A stretch of DNA of 57,222 nt from Polyangiaceae bacterium (lineage in GTDB: Bacteria > Myxococcota_A > Polyangia > Polyangiales > Polyangiaceae), in the NCBI GenBank assembly GCA_025937895.1, contig JAICQL010000022.1, positions 1 to 57,222 on the forward strand, written 5' to 3'. Below, piece after piece: positions 9,124 to 18,073 of the stretch. The translations under genes and the position numbers were made by a program. How positions within the stretch are numbered: position 1 is the first letter of the stretch; each line of letters begins with the position of its first letter. The notes below the pieces were generated by a model, which worked only from the letters and a program-made list of their open reading frames with translations, did not search any database and was not told the origin of the DNA.

Positions 9124-9989
9124 TGCGCGCGCTGCCGCAGGCGAGCGCGTCCGAGCTGTGGCGCTGGCTGTGTGCGCTGGCGCGCGCGCGGCTCGCCAGT
9201 GATACAGCCCAGGGCGTCGTCAGCGTGCGAGTCGTGGGGGAGGGAGCTCAGGTGAGCGCGGGCGAGCACGCCGATGCGGCGCTGATCGCCAGCGGCGGCG
9301 AGCTGCGCGTGCAGCGCACGCTGGATACCGACGCCGCACGTCTCTTCGAGCAATACGCTCCGCTCTGTGCCACGGGCGGCAAGCGGCTGGTGGTCGCGCA
9401 CCTGGGGCAGAGCCTGGACGGGCGCATCGGGCCACCCAGTGGCAAGCCGGAGGCCATCACCGGGCCAGAGGACGTACGCCACAACCACCGCATGCGCGCG
9501 CTGTTCGACGTCGTGCTGGTGGGGGCGGGCACCGTGTGTCACGACGATCCGCAGCTCACCGTGCGGCACGTGGAGGGGCAAAACCCGGTGCGCGTCGTGC
9601 TCGATCCCGATCGCCGGCTCAGCGACGAGTACGCGCTGTTTCACGATGGGCTGGCGCCGACCGTGCTGCTCTGTCGCGCGGAGCAGGCGCGGCCGGGTGA
9701 GCTGCACGGTCAGGCCGAGGTGATCGGGGTGAAGGGCGGCTGTAGCCCCGAGGCCGTGCTCGCTGAGCTGGAGGGCCGCGGCCTGCGGCGCATCTTCATC
9801 GAGGGCGGCGGGGTGACCGTGTCGCGCTTCCTGGCGGCGCGCTGCCTCGATCGCCTGCAGCTGGCGGTCTCGCCGCTGATCATGGGTCAGGGCCGCCCGG
9901 GTATCGATCTGGGTGAGACCTTGCGCCTGCGCCCGCGGGTGCGGCGCTTTCAGCTGGCCGAAGACATCTTGTTCGAGTGTTGCTTCTGA
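9120..9989 (+). CDS. RibD_C / dihydrofolate-reductase-fold reductase
   Basis: The C-terminal two thirds match the RibD reductase domain: [10 protein letters not shown] for the start of the fold, [18 protein letters not shown] for the nucleotide-binding strand-helix, NPVRVVLDP, and IFIEGGG near the end. There is no deaminase domain; about 90 poorly conserved residues precede the reductase. Known members reduce pyrimidine or pterin-like intermediates with NAD(P)H. The gene lies directly before an MDR dehydrogenase and a PTPS-fold protein, so a pterin-like or deazapurine-like substrate is suggested. A role in riboflavin synthesis is unlikely because no other rib gene is near. Confidence 0.8.
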   Translation: MMRALPQASASELWRWLCALARARLASDTAQGVVSVRVVGEGAQVSAGEHADAALIASGGELRVQRTLDTDAARLFEQYAPLCATGGKRLVVAHLGQSLDGRIGPPSGKPEAITGPEDVRHNHRMRALFDVVLVGAGTVCHDDPQLTVRHVEGQNPVRVVLDPDRRLSDEYALFHDGLAPTVLLCRAEQARPGELHGQAEVIGVKGGCSPEAVLAELEGRGLRRIFIEGGGVTVSRFLAARCLDRLQLAVSPLIMGQGRPGIDLGETLRLRPRVRRFQLAEDILFECCF

Positions 9990-10005
9990 GCAAGTGTTGC
10001 CAGCG

Positions 10006-10983
10006 ATGGAGATGAGCTCGGCAGAGGCGCGTGCGCTGTGGGTGGTGGCGCCAGGGCAGGCAGAGCTGCGCAGCGAGCGCTTGCCCGAGCCAGGTCCGGG
10101 CCAGGTGCTGGTGCAAGCCAGCTACAGCGGCATCAGCCGCGGCACCGAGGGCCTGGTGTTTCGCGGTGGAGTGCCGCGCGAGCTGTTCGAGACGATGCGC
10201 TGCCCGCATCAGGCAGGTGAGCTCTCGCTGCCCGTCAAATACGGCTACTGCTCCGTGGGCACGGTCCTCGCTGGCAGTGAGCACGTGGGGCAGCGGGTCT
10301 TCTGCTTGCATCCGCACCAGGATCGCTACGTCGTGCCGGCCAGCAGCGTGGTGCCGATCCCCGCCGCCGTCCCCGATCGTCGCGCCGTGCTCGCCGCCAA
10401 CATGGAGACGGCGGTCAACGGCCTGTGGGACGCAGCGCCGCTGGTGGGCTCGCGCATCGCCGTGATCGGCGCGGGCGCCGTGGGGCTGCTGTGTGCCAGC
10501 CTGTTGCAGCGCTTGCCCGGCGTGGAGCTGGAGGTGGTGGACATCGCCGTGGAGAAGGTCGAGCTGTGCCGCGCGCTCGGCCTGCGCTGCGTGCGGCCCG
10601 AGGCGGCGCGGCGGGAGTGTGATCTGGTGCTGCATGCCAGCGGCTCGCCCGCGGGGCTGGAGACGGCGCTGGAGCTGGCGGGCTACGAGGCCACCATCGT
10701 CGAGCTGAGCTGGTATGGCGATCGCGCCGTGAGCCTGCGCCTGGGCGGGCGCTTCCACAACGGACGTTTCCGCATCATCTCCAGCCAGGTCGGCAGCGTG
10801 GCGCCCAGCCAGCGCCCGCGCTGGAGCTACCGGCGGCGCATGGAGCTCGGGCTGCAGCTGCTCGGGGATCCACGCTATGACGCGCTGCTCGCCGAGCCCG
10901 TGCCGTTCGAGAGCCTGGCGCAGGCGCTGCCGGGGTTGTTCGCGCGTGCAGGCTCCACGGTGACCGAGCTCGTGGCGTATTGA
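10006..10983 (+). CDS. Zinc-less MDR dehydrogenase (BchC/threonine-dehydrogenase-like)
   Basis: The 325-residue product has a medium-chain dehydrogenase layout: a GroES-like start ([12 protein letters not shown]), then a Rossmann motif [10 protein letters not shown] with acidic VVDIA for NAD(P). The usual zinc ligands are missing: the first Cys is Ser (ISRGT) and the GHE motif is replaced by PVKYGY, as in the BchC-like branch. I chose the ATG at 10006 because the longer frame would overlap the previous gene heavily; it begins 16 bases after that stop. It should be a dehydrogenase or reductase working in sequence with its neighbours; the substrate is unknown. Confidence 0.8.
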   Translation: MEMSSAEARALWVVAPGQAELRSERLPEPGPGQVLVQASYSGISRGTEGLVFRGGVPRELFETMRCPHQAGELSLPVKYGYCSVGTVLAGSEHVGQRVFCLHPHQDRYVVPASSVVPIPAAVPDRRAVLAANMETAVNGLWDAAPLVGSRIAVIGAGAVGLLCASLLQRLPGVELEVVDIAVEKVELCRALGLRCVRPEAARRECDLVLHASGSPAGLETALELAGYEATIVELSWYGDRAVSLRLGGRFHNGRFRIISSQVGSVAPSQRPRWSYRRRMELGLQLLGDPRYDALLAEPVPFESLAQALPGLFARAGSTVTELVAY

Positions 10984-11075
10984 GCCGGAGCCGTTCGGGG
11001 CTTGCTCGCCCCCTGAGCACTTGACTCACCCGAGCGCGCTGTCTAACGAGGGGCTCTTTTCAGGAGAATTGGCTC

Positions 11076-11480
11076 ATGTTCGCTTTGACGGTCCGAGATC
11101 ACATCATGATCGCCCACAGCTTCCGCGGAGAGATCTTTGGACCCGCGCAGCGCATGCACGGCGCCACCTTCATCGTGGATCTGGAGCTGCGCCGCCGCGC
11201 GCTCGACTCCGATGGCTTGATCGCCGATATCGGCGCGCTCACCCAGCTGTTGCAGGAGGTGTTGCGCCCCATCAACTACCGTAACCTCGACGAGTTGCCG
11301 GAGTTCGCAGGCCAGAACACCACCACGGAGTTCCTGGCCAAATACATCCACGAGCGCGCGAGCCAGCGCATCGTGGAGGGCGCGCTGGGCGCCGGCAGCG
11401 CGCGCGCGTTCGAGAGCATGAAGGTCAGCCTGGGCGAATCCCACGTGGCCTGGGCCAGCTACGAAGGCCCGCTCTCCTGA
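11076..11480 (+). CDS. PTPS/QueD-fold protein with altered active site
   Basis: The 134-residue length and segments [17 protein letters not shown] and [11 protein letters not shown] place it in the 6-pyruvoyl-tetrahydropterin synthase / 6-carboxytetrahydropterin synthase fold. Against the E. coli QueD active site, the catalytic Cys is Ala24. The Zn-binding HGH is HGA, so one His is lost (His14 and His28 remain). The Asp-His pair before the RNL segment is Asn-Tyr (INYRNL). The Glu near the C-terminus (GESHVAW) is kept. I recall the same HGAT form in actinobacterial proteins beside RibD_C and MDR genes, so this looks like a distinct subfamily rather than decay. It should not perform the classical reaction. 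Confidence 0.78.
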   Translation: MFALTVRDHIMIAHSFRGEIFGPAQRMHGATFIVDLELRRRALDSDGLIADIGALTQLLQEVLRPINYRNLDELPEFAGQNTTTEFLAKYIHERASQRIVEGALGAGSARAFESMKVSLGESHVAWASYEGPLS

Positions 11481-11687
11481 CGAGCGACGCTGGGCGGGCG
11501 GCCCGGAGCGCTCGGCCTTCCGCCAGGTCCTCACCCTGGATGTAGCTGCCGGCCCTCGGCCGGTGCTGGCCGGTGCCGGGGTAGGGGGCTCGGAATCGTG
11601 GCGAATCGAGCGGCTCGAGGAAGCCCGCCGCTCGTCGCGCCGTACGGCCCAGGTGACGCCCCTGCTCTGTGGTGTCACCTTTCCGAG

Positions 11688-12596
11688 ATGGGACACCCGC
11701 ACCCTGGTCGTCGTCGCAGCGAGCCGCCGGCCAGCGGTCGGCGGGCGCAGCTTGCGTCATCGGGGCCGGGCAAGCGTCGGGGCCTGCGCCCCTTGCTGAA
11801 CGCTGCGGCGCTGCTCGCCTGCGCGCTGGGCTGCACCCACGATGTCCGCCTGGAGGTGCCGCGGAGCACTGCCGGCGCGCAGCTGATCGCTGCAGCCCCG
11901 CCGCGCGACCCGGCGCAGCCGGAGCTGCTGCGGGCCGAGGTGGAGCTGTTCGGGTTACCGCTCGGCAGTCTGGAGAGCTCGTATTGCCCGCACCAGGACG
12001 GAGTGACGGTATCCACCCAGGTGCAGCCCGCGGCGCTGGTCAATGCCCTGCATCGCTCCGGCGGACAGGCGCGCACGGAGCTCTCGCCGGTGGGGCCCAG
12101 CCTCAGCGAGTACTTCATCGAGGATGGCAGCCTGCTGCGCCACTATCGCGTCCAGCACCACTCCGGCGCGTTCGAGTATCTGTATGACAACGGCGGCCCG
12201 GCGCAGCGCACGGGCCTGGAGAGCGTGCCCGAGGGCGCGCCCGCGCACGATCTGCACTCGTCCTTGGCGCTGCTGCGTGCCTGGCGGCCGCGCCTGGATG
12301 AGGTGGGCTACTTCTACGTCGTGCTCGGCCGCCGGCTGTGGCGGGTCGACGTGCGGCACGTCGGGCCCGAGATGATCCGCGCGCAGGGCACGCCGCAGCT
12401 CGCGCAGCGCCTGGATGGGGTCAGCGTGCGGCTGTGGCAGCCCGAGAAGGCTGAGCCGCGGCGCTTCTCGCTGTGGCTGTCCGCGGACGACGCGCGGGTG
12501 CCACTGCGCATGGTGGCCGATGCCAGCTTCGGTCAAGTGACGCTGGGGTTGACCGCGCGCGAGCCCGCCAGCACGCGCTGCAGCGCTGGCGAGTGA
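11688..12596 (+). CDS. DUF3108-like lipoprotein
   Basis: A hydrophobic signal segment (LLNAAALLACALGC) is followed by a beta-rich domain whose order (YFIEDGSLLRHYRV, FEYLYDNGG, HDLHSSLALLRAWR, VDVRHVG, LWLSADDARVPLRM) matches the DUF3108 pattern of secreted or outer-membrane-associated proteins. The ATG at 11688 gives a plausible start; an ATG at 11598 would add 30 basic residues. It is about 200 bases after the pterin-like cluster and may be transcribed separately. Function unknown. Confidence 0.7.
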   Translation: MGHPHPGRRRSEPPASGRRAQLASSGPGKRRGLRPLLNAAALLACALGCTHDVRLEVPRSTAGAQLIAAAPPRDPAQPELLRAEVELFGLPLGSLESSYCPHQDGVTVSTQVQPAALVNALHRSGGQARTELSPVGPSLSEYFIEDGSLLRHYRVQHHSGAFEYLYDNGGPAQRTGLESVPEGAPAHDLHSSLALLRAWRPRLDEVGYFYVVLGRRLWRVDVRHVGPEMIRAQGTPQLAQRLDGVSVRLWQPEKAEPRRFSLWLSADDARVPLRMVADASFGQVTLGLTAREPASTRCSAGE

Positions 12597-13045
12597 GCAC
12601 GAGAGAGCGAGCGCTCGCGGAGCTCAGCGCTCGCTGAGCTGAGCTGAGCTGAGCTGAGCTGAGCTGAGCTGAGCTGAGCTGAGCTGCGGGCGTGCCCCTA
12701 CATCGCCAGCTCGCGAGCACATCGTGCGAGTGGCGCGCCCCTCGTGTCCGCTGGCTGAGTGTGTGCGCTTTCACCTGGCGGGGGTGCCAGGCTCACGCGC
12801 GGGATGATGCTCGTTCGTTTTGGGTCTCGCTGCTCCGAACCGTTCAGCACCTCATGGGATGAGCTGTCCCAGGGAGAGCCTCGCTCGCGCCGCGGAGCTC
12901 CGCCGCCAGGCCCCCGGCGGGCGTGCTCATGGCCTTTAGCTATACTCAGAGAGATAAACCCAGCAGTCACGGTCAATGGCGTCGCTCTGCCTGCGCACCT
13001 GCAGCGCTGCCGTTAGTGACGAGCCCGTGTGGAGTGCTTGCACCT
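12597..13045. other. Intergenic region with pentanucleotide repeat and a weak promoter
   Basis: No convincing gene lies here. It holds the GAGCT tandem repeat described separately. A TATACT box sits about 100 bases before the VWA lipoprotein start, without a good -35 partner, and may serve that gene. The rest is ordinary GC-rich sequence. Confidence 0.5.
12636..12685. repeat. (GAGCT)10 microsatellite
   Basis: Ten perfect copies of GAGCT lie in tandem, about 40 bases after the stop of the DUF3108-like gene. Each unit contains AGCT, so the tract can also pair with itself. It lies outside any credible reading frame. Tract length could vary by slipped-strand replication. Confidence 0.95.
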
Positions 13046-14275
13046 ATGTCCCGTCGAATCAGAGAACGCGTCATCCCGGGTCTTTCGCTGGCGGGTGCCG
13101 CCTGGCTGCTGGCGCTCGGCTGCTCCTCGGGCGGGCAGGGCAACGGCGACGAGCCGGTGGGCTGTGATCCTTCGGTCGACCCCACCTGCAAGGCGGTGGG
13201 CCAGAGCTGCCAGTCGAACCTCGAGTGCAGCTCCGGCAGCTGCTCGGGCGGCACGTGCGCCAGCGTGGGGCCAGACGGCACCGGCGGTAGCGCCCCGTTC
13301 GGCGGTGGCGGCTTTCTGGTGGACGACCTGGGCAATCCCGAGTTGCCCGAGGACAAGACCTGCGTGGACCTGGACGTCGACTTCACGCGCATCACGCCCA
13401 CGGTGATGCTGCTGATCGATCAGTCCGGCAGCATGGAGGAGCCCTTCGACAAGGGTCGCGATCGCTGGACGACGCTGCGGGAGACGCTGACCAACCGCGA
13501 CGGCAGCTTCTTGAAGCGGCTGGAGAGCAGCGTGCGCTTCGGCATGACCCTGTACACGAGCCAGGGCGGCTTTGGCAAAGGCAGCACTGCCCGTACCTGC
13601 CCGATCCTGCAAAAGGTCGGCATCCAGCGCGGCAACTTCCAGAACATCTCCGACTTCCTCAACGAAGAGAAGGACGGCAAATACGTGCAGCGACCCGGCG
13701 GTGACACCCCCACCGCGGAGAGCGTGGAGGCGGTGTCCGCGGTCCTGCGCTCGTTCGAAGAGCCGGGGCCCAAGTCGATCATCCTGGCCACGGACGGCGA
13801 TCCCGACACCTGCGAAGATCCGGACTCCAACAACCGGGAGGCCAGCAAGACCCGCAGCGTGCAGGCGGTACGCGCGGCGTTTGGCGCGGGCATCCCCACC
13901 CACGTCATCAGCGTGGGCGACGAGGTGACGGCCAGCCACCTCGAGGCGCTGGCCGTGGCCGGCGCCGGCGGCGATCAGAGCGCGAAGGCGTACAAGGCGC
14001 TGGACACCAGTGCGCTGGAGGCCGCCTTCGAAACCATCATCGGCAGCGTACGCACCTGTGACTTCACGCTCGAGGGCAAGGTGACGGCTGCCAATGCGCC
14101 GCGGGGCAATGTCGTCCTGGACGGGCAGGCGCTCAGCTTCGGCGACGCCAACGGCTGGGAGATGCCCAACGATCAGACCGTGCGCCTGAACGGCGAGGCG
14201 TGCTCGCGCGTGCAGGCGGATGCCGCCAGCGTCACCATGAAGTTCCCCTGCGACGCCATCACCATCCTGCGATGA
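13046..14275 (+). CDS. von Willebrand A-domain lipoprotein
   Basis: A signal peptide ends in a lipobox (LLALGC), placing the 409-residue product in the envelope. After it comes a Cys-rich segment (CKAVGQSCQSNLECSSGSC), then a VWA domain from about residue 115. The metal-binding (MIDAS) pattern is IDQSGSM, with a Thr in GGDTPTAES and Asp in ATDGDPDTC. VWA domains bind proteins or metal at the cell surface. I chose the ATG at 13046 since it gives a normal signal peptide. The stop overlaps the next start (ATGA), so it is translated with the thioredoxin-like gene. A second VWA lipoprotein lies at 25242. Confidence 0.85.
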   Translation: MSRRIRERVIPGLSLAGAAWLLALGCSSGGQGNGDEPVGCDPSVDPTCKAVGQSCQSNLECSSGSCSGGTCASVGPDGTGGSAPFGGGGFLVDDLGNPELPEDKTCVDLDVDFTRITPTVMLLIDQSGSMEEPFDKGRDRWTTLRETLTNRDGSFLKRLESSVRFGMTLYTSQGGFGKGSTARTCPILQKVGIQRGNFQNISDFLNEEKDGKYVQRPGGDTPTAESVEAVSAVLRSFEEPGPKSIILATDGDPDTCEDPDSNNREASKTRSVQAVRAAFGAGIPTHVISVGDEVTASHLEALAVAGAGGDQSAKAYKALDTSALEAAFETIIGSVRTCDFTLEGKVTAANAPRGNVVLDGQALSFGDANGWEMPNDQTVRLNGEACSRVQADAASVTMKFPCDAITILR

Positions 14276-14979
14276 GCCACCAGCAGCACATGACGGGCGT
14301 TCGAGCGCTCCCTGCCGGCAGCTGGGCGTGGCTGGTCGGAGCGTGGCTCAGCGGCTGCGGCCTGGCAGCGCAGCCCGCGCCGGCGGGCGCGCAGGCCGCC
14401 GCTCCCGAGCGCAGCACGGCTCTTGGCAGCCAGAAGGCAGCCCGGGCGCGCTGCTCGGTGCCCGTGGAGCAAGAGCTGGCGGAGGACCCGCCACAGATCG
14501 AGCCGGACGAGCGGGTCCCCGAGTTCCTGCTGGCAAGCGAGCGCTGCGAGATCTTCGACTCGCGAGAGCTGGTGGGCAAGCAGCCGTTCGTGGTGGTGTT
14601 CTTCGCGTCCTGGTGCAGCGTGTGCGAGCACAAGCTGCCCCAGGTGCGAGACGCGCTGCAGGAGCGCGGCAAGCAGATCACTTCGCTCTTCGTCTCGCTC
14701 GACGAGAGCGATGGCTGGGACGCGACCGAGCGCTTCCTGGAGCGCAATGGCCTGGCGCCGACCCTTGCCGTCGCCGGTCGCGACTATCTGTCCTTTTCGC
14801 TCGGCTACAACCCGTTCCGCAGCGTGCCGGTGGTGGTGGTCGTGGGGCGCAGCGGTAGAGTGGTGGACGTTCAGGTCGGCGTGCGCGAGGGGGACGAGGA
14901 GCGCCTGGACGAGGCGCTCGACATCGCCATCGACGAGCTACCCGAGCGCAGCGAGCTCACATTCTATCAACCACGCTGA
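14272..14979 (+). CDS. TlpA/thioredoxin-like lipoprotein
   Basis: The 235-residue protein begins with a signal sequence ending in LSGC (Cys29, likely lipidated). A thioredoxin fold carries an active-site FFASWCSVCEHKLP, with Cys115 and Cys118 in a CxxC motif and the usual cis-Pro region (RSVPVVVVVG). It should reduce or oxidise disulfides in the envelope. Its start overlaps the VWA stop, hinting that it may handle the disulfides of that Cys-rich protein. Its last 23 bases overlap the end of argS on the other strand. Confidence 0.85.
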   Translation: MSHQQHMTGVRALPAGSWAWLVGAWLSGCGLAAQPAPAGAQAAAPERSTALGSQKAARARCSVPVEQELAEDPPQIEPDERVPEFLLASERCEIFDSRELVGKQPFVVVFFASWCSVCEHKLPQVRDALQERGKQITSLFVSLDESDGWDATERFLERNGLAPTLAVAGRDYLSFSLGYNPFRSVPVVVVVGRSGRVVDVQVGVREGDEERLDEALDIAIDELPERSELTFYQPR

Positions 14980-16705
14980 CCCCGAGCAGCTCCAGGCCCT
15001 GACGCAGGCTGCGGCCCGCCAGCTCCGACAGCGCCAGCCGGCTGTTGCGCAGCGCGGGCTCGGGTGCCTTGAGCACCGGGCAGCGCTCGTGGAACTGATG
15101 CACCAGCGAGGCCAGCTCGTACAGGTAGCCGCACAGCCGGTGCGGCTCCAGGCTGCGCACCACCTGCTCCACCACCCGCGGTAGGCGCAGCAGCAGGAGC
15201 ATCAGCTGCCGTTCGATCGGATCGCTGATGAGCAGCGCGCTGCCGGCGAGCCGTAGCTCACCGCTCTCTTCGCTAGCGCGCCTCAGGATCGACTGCACGC
15301 GCACGTACGCGTACTGCAGATAGGGCGCGGTGTTGCCCTCCAGCGCCAGCATGCGATCGTAGTCGAACACGTAGTCCTTGATGCGATCGCTGGAGAGGTC
15401 TGCATACTTCACGGCGCCCACGCCCACGGCCCGCGCAATGCGCCCGAGCTCCGCGTCGTCCAGCCCGCGATCCTTGGCGTCCAGCGCCGCGCGCGCGCGG
15501 CCCACGGCCTCCTCCAGCACCTCGGCCAGCTTCACGGTGCCGCCGCTGCGCGTCTTGAACGGCTTCTTGTCGGGGCCCAGGATGGTGCCGAAGGCCACGT
15601 GCTCGAGCGCCACCTCGGGCGCCGCCCAGCCCGCCTTGCGCAAGGTCCAGAACACCATGGCAAAGTGATCGGACTGCCGCGCGTCGACCACGTACACCAC
15701 GCGCGTGGCGCCCAGCTCGTGCACGCGAAAGCGCGCCGCGGCCAGATCCGTCGCGGCGTAGCCATAGCCGCCGTCGCTCTTGCGCACGATCAGCGGCAAT
15801 GGCGCGCCCGTCTTGCTGGTGAAGCCCTCGCAGAACACCACCTGCGCGCCATCGCTCTCCACCAGCAGCCCGCCCGAGCGCAGATCCTCCACCACCTGGG
15901 CCAGTCGCGGGTTGTAGAAGCTCTCGCCGCGCAGATCGCTGTCGCGCAGCAGCACGCCGAGCAGCGCGAAGACGTGGTTCATGTGCGCGCACGACTCGCT
16001 GATCAAGCGGCGCCAGAAGGCCAGGCTCTCCTCGTCACCCCCCTGCAGCTTGACCACCCGCTGGCGGCAGCGCTCCGCGAAGGCGGGCTCGCTGTCGAAG
16101 CGCGCCCGGGCCTCCTCGTACAGACGGTTCAGATCGGCCAGCGAGTGATCGCCCGCCTGATCCCAGCCGCGATCGATCAGCTGCTCGAGCAGCATGCCGA
16201 ACGGCGTGCCCCAGTCACCGATGTGATTCTGCAGGACCACCTGATGCCCGGCGAAGCGCAGCACGCGCACGATGGCGTCGCCGATGATGCTCGAGCGCAG
16301 GTGGCCGATGTGCATCTCCTTCGCCAGGTTGGGTGAGCCGTAGTCCACCACCACGCGATCTGGCTGCTGCGCAGCGGCCACCCCGAGCCGTTCGTCATCG
16401 AACATGCCGGCGGCCGCCTCCAGCACCGCGGCGTCGCTCAACGTCAGGTTGATGAAGCCAGGCCCTGCGATCTCGACCCGCTGGAACCAGCCGCCCGCGG
16501 TCAGCTGATCGGCGATGGCCTGCGCCAGGTCGCGCGGCTTCTGGCGCAGCTGCTTGGCCAGGCCCAGCGCCAGGTTGGACTGGTAGTCACCGAACTGGGC
16601 GTCGGCGGGGCGCACCTGAGGATCCGCACCGGCGTGGGCTGCGCCCAGGGCTGCGCCCACGGCGCTCTGCAAACGGGCCTCTACACTGGCTTGAAGATCG
16701 CGCAC
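14957..16705 (-). CDS. argS: Arginyl-tRNA synthetase
   Basis: A class I aminoacyl-tRNA synthetase of 582 residues, the usual ArgS length. It has the N-terminal tRNA-recognition domain, the signature HIGH motif in NLAKEMHIGHLRSSIIGD, and the ArgS-specific KTRSGGTVKL segment that replaces a standard KMSKS. The C-terminal anticodon-binding domain ends the protein (QGLELLGVSVVDRM). I placed the start at a GTG (16705) because upstream codons encode a basic, non-conserved run. It charges tRNA-Arg. It is convergent with the thioredoxin-like gene and divergent from truD. Confidence 0.95.
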   Translation of the reverse strand: MRDLQASVEARLQSAVGAALGAAHAGADPQVRPADAQFGDYQSNLALGLAKQLRQKPRDLAQAIADQLTAGGWFQRVEIAGPGFINLTLSDAAVLEAAAGMFDDERLGVAAAQQPDRVVVDYGSPNLAKEMHIGHLRSSIIGDAIVRVLRFAGHQVVLQNHIGDWGTPFGMLLEQLIDRGWDQAGDHSLADLNRLYEEARARFDSEPAFAERCRQRVVKLQGGDEESLAFWRRLISESCAHMNHVFALLGVLLRDSDLRGESFYNPRLAQVVEDLRSGGLLVESDGAQVVFCEGFTSKTGAPLPLIVRKSDGGYGYAATDLAAARFRVHELGATRVVYVVDARQSDHFAMVFWTLRKAGWAAPEVALEHVAFGTILGPDKKPFKTRSGGTVKLAEVLEEAVGRARAALDAKDRGLDDAELGRIARAVGVGAVKYADLSSDRIKDYVFDYDRMLALEGNTAPYLQYAYVRVQSILRRASEESGELRLAGSALLISDPIERQLMLLLLRLPRVVEQVVRSLEPHRLCGYLYELASLVHQFHERCPVLKAPEPALRNSRLALSELAGRSLRQGLELLGVSVVDRM

Positions 16706-16833
16706 CCCGGCGAGAGAGCACGAAGCTCGCCGTGACGTCAAGGACTGCCCGAGCCGCTCGATTCCCCTCGGCCAGCCCGGGCGGAAGGCTCGAAAACGCC
16801 CCGCGCGGCCGGCGCCGGTGGCATGGTACGCCC

Positions 16834-18069
16834 ATGGAATCGACCCCTGAGCACGTGCCCGCCGAGCTGCCCTTCGAGCACCCCGAGCTCGCTGCGCTGG
16901 GCGGCCATATCGGGCCCGCGCCCGAGGATTTCGTGGTCGATGAGCAGCCGCTGTACGCACCCAGCGGGCAGGGCGATCACTGGTATGTGCGGCTGGCCAA
17001 GCGCGAGCGCAACACCGCCGATCTGCGCAAGGCCGTGGCCGAGGCCTCCGGTGCGCCGGAGCGCGAGATCGGCTACGCGGGTCTGAAGGACAAACACGCG
17101 GTCACCACGCAGTGGTTGAGCGTGCCGGTGACCCGCACCAATCCGCCCAGCGAGTGGCGCCTGCCCGAGGCGTATCAGCTGCTGGAGGTGACCCGGCACG
17201 GCAACAAGCTGCGCATCGGGCACCTCGCCGGCAATCGCTTCCGGATCCGTCTGGTCGGGCTGGCTGAGGGAGCCGAGCAAGCCGCGCCTGCGCTGTGCCA
17301 GCGGGTGAGCGAGCGCGGTATCGGCAACTACTTTGGCTCGCAGCGTTTCGGACTGGGACAGCGCAACCTGCAGACCGCGCTGCAGCTGCTCGCGCGCCGC
17401 CGGCTGGGGCCGCGCGCCGGGCAGCGCGGCAAGTTTCTGGCGAGCGTGATCCAGTCCGAGCTCTTCAACCGCTATTGCAGCCTGCGCAGCGAGCTGGATC
17501 GCGAGCGCCTGCTGGTGGGGGACGTGGTGCGTCTGGAGGGCAGCCGGGCGCTGTTTCTGGTGGAGGATCCGGAGCGCGAGGCGCCGCGCCTGGCGGCGCG
17601 CGCCATCCACCTCACGGGGCCACTGGTGGGGCCCAAGATGCGGGCCAGCAGCGGGCAGCCGCTGGAGCTGGAGCGCGCCGTGCTGGCCAGCCTCGGGTTG
17701 GACGAGGCGGCGCTGCGTGAGCTGGGGCGCTCCGCGCCCGGCACGCGTCGCGATCTGGTGCTGCGCCCCGAGGGCTTGACCTGGCGCTTGCTCGACGCGA
17801 ATGGCGCGAGCGGGGAAGGAAATGCGGCGGAGCAGCGTGCTGCCATGGTGGTGGAGTTCAGCCTGCCCGCGGGCGCTTACGCCAGCCTGGTCATCCGCGC
17901 CTTGACCCGTCAGGATCCATGGCTGGGTGCCGATCGGGAAGGTGCCGATCGGGAAGGTGCGGAGCGGGAAGGTGCGGAGCGGGAAGGGGCGGAGCGGGAG
18001 GATGGCTCAGCGTCGGAGCACGAAGCACAGCGGCACGCGGCACAACCGCAGGCGGGGCAGGAGCTCTAG
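16834..18069 (+). CDS. truD: tRNA pseudouridine synthase D
   Basis: TruD converts U13 to pseudouridine in tRNA. The catalytic Asp86 lies in GYAGLKDKHAV, and the second family motif NYFGSQRFG is present. The ATG at 16834 begins the conserved protein (an upstream in-frame ATG adds 34 basic residues). After the family domain ends, the last 50 or so residues are a repetitive acidic/basic tail (GADRE, GAERE units) encoded by 15-bp tandem repeats, then an unrelated tail. This extension is not part of known TruD. Confidence 0.92.
   Translation: MESTPEHVPAELPFEHPELAALGGHIGPAPEDFVVDEQPLYAPSGQGDHWYVRLAKRERNTADLRKAVAEASGAPEREIGYAGLKDKHAVTTQWLSVPVTRTNPPSEWRLPEAYQLLEVTRHGNKLRIGHLAGNRFRIRLVGLAEGAEQAAPALCQRVSERGIGNYFGSQRFGLGQRNLQTALQLLARRRLGPRAGQRGKFLASVIQSELFNRYCSLRSELDRERLLVGDVVRLEGSRALFLVEDPEREAPRLAARAIHLTGPLVGPKMRASSGQPLELERAVLASLGLDEAALRELGRSAPGTRRDLVLRPEGLTWRLLDANGASGEGNAAEQRAAMVVEFSLPAGAYASLVIRALTRQDPWLGADREGADREGAEREGAEREGAEREDGSASEHEAQRHAAQPQAGQEL
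17926..18000 (+). repeat. Five 15-bp tandem repeats at the truD 3' end
   Basis: Two copies of GGTGCCGATCGGGAA are followed by two of GGTGCGGAGCGGGAA and one degenerate copy. They keep the reading frame and encode GADRE/GAERE pentads. The purine-rich GGAGCGGGA in each unit resembles a ribosome-binding site; the last copy, ending GGGAGG, directly precedes an ATG at 18002 in another frame, an alternative start for the next gene. Confidence 0.95.
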
Positions 18070-18073
18070 CGCG

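Noticed and set aside
9120..9989. Riboflavin biosynthesis gene ribD
   Set aside because: There is no deaminase domain and no other riboflavin gene nearby.
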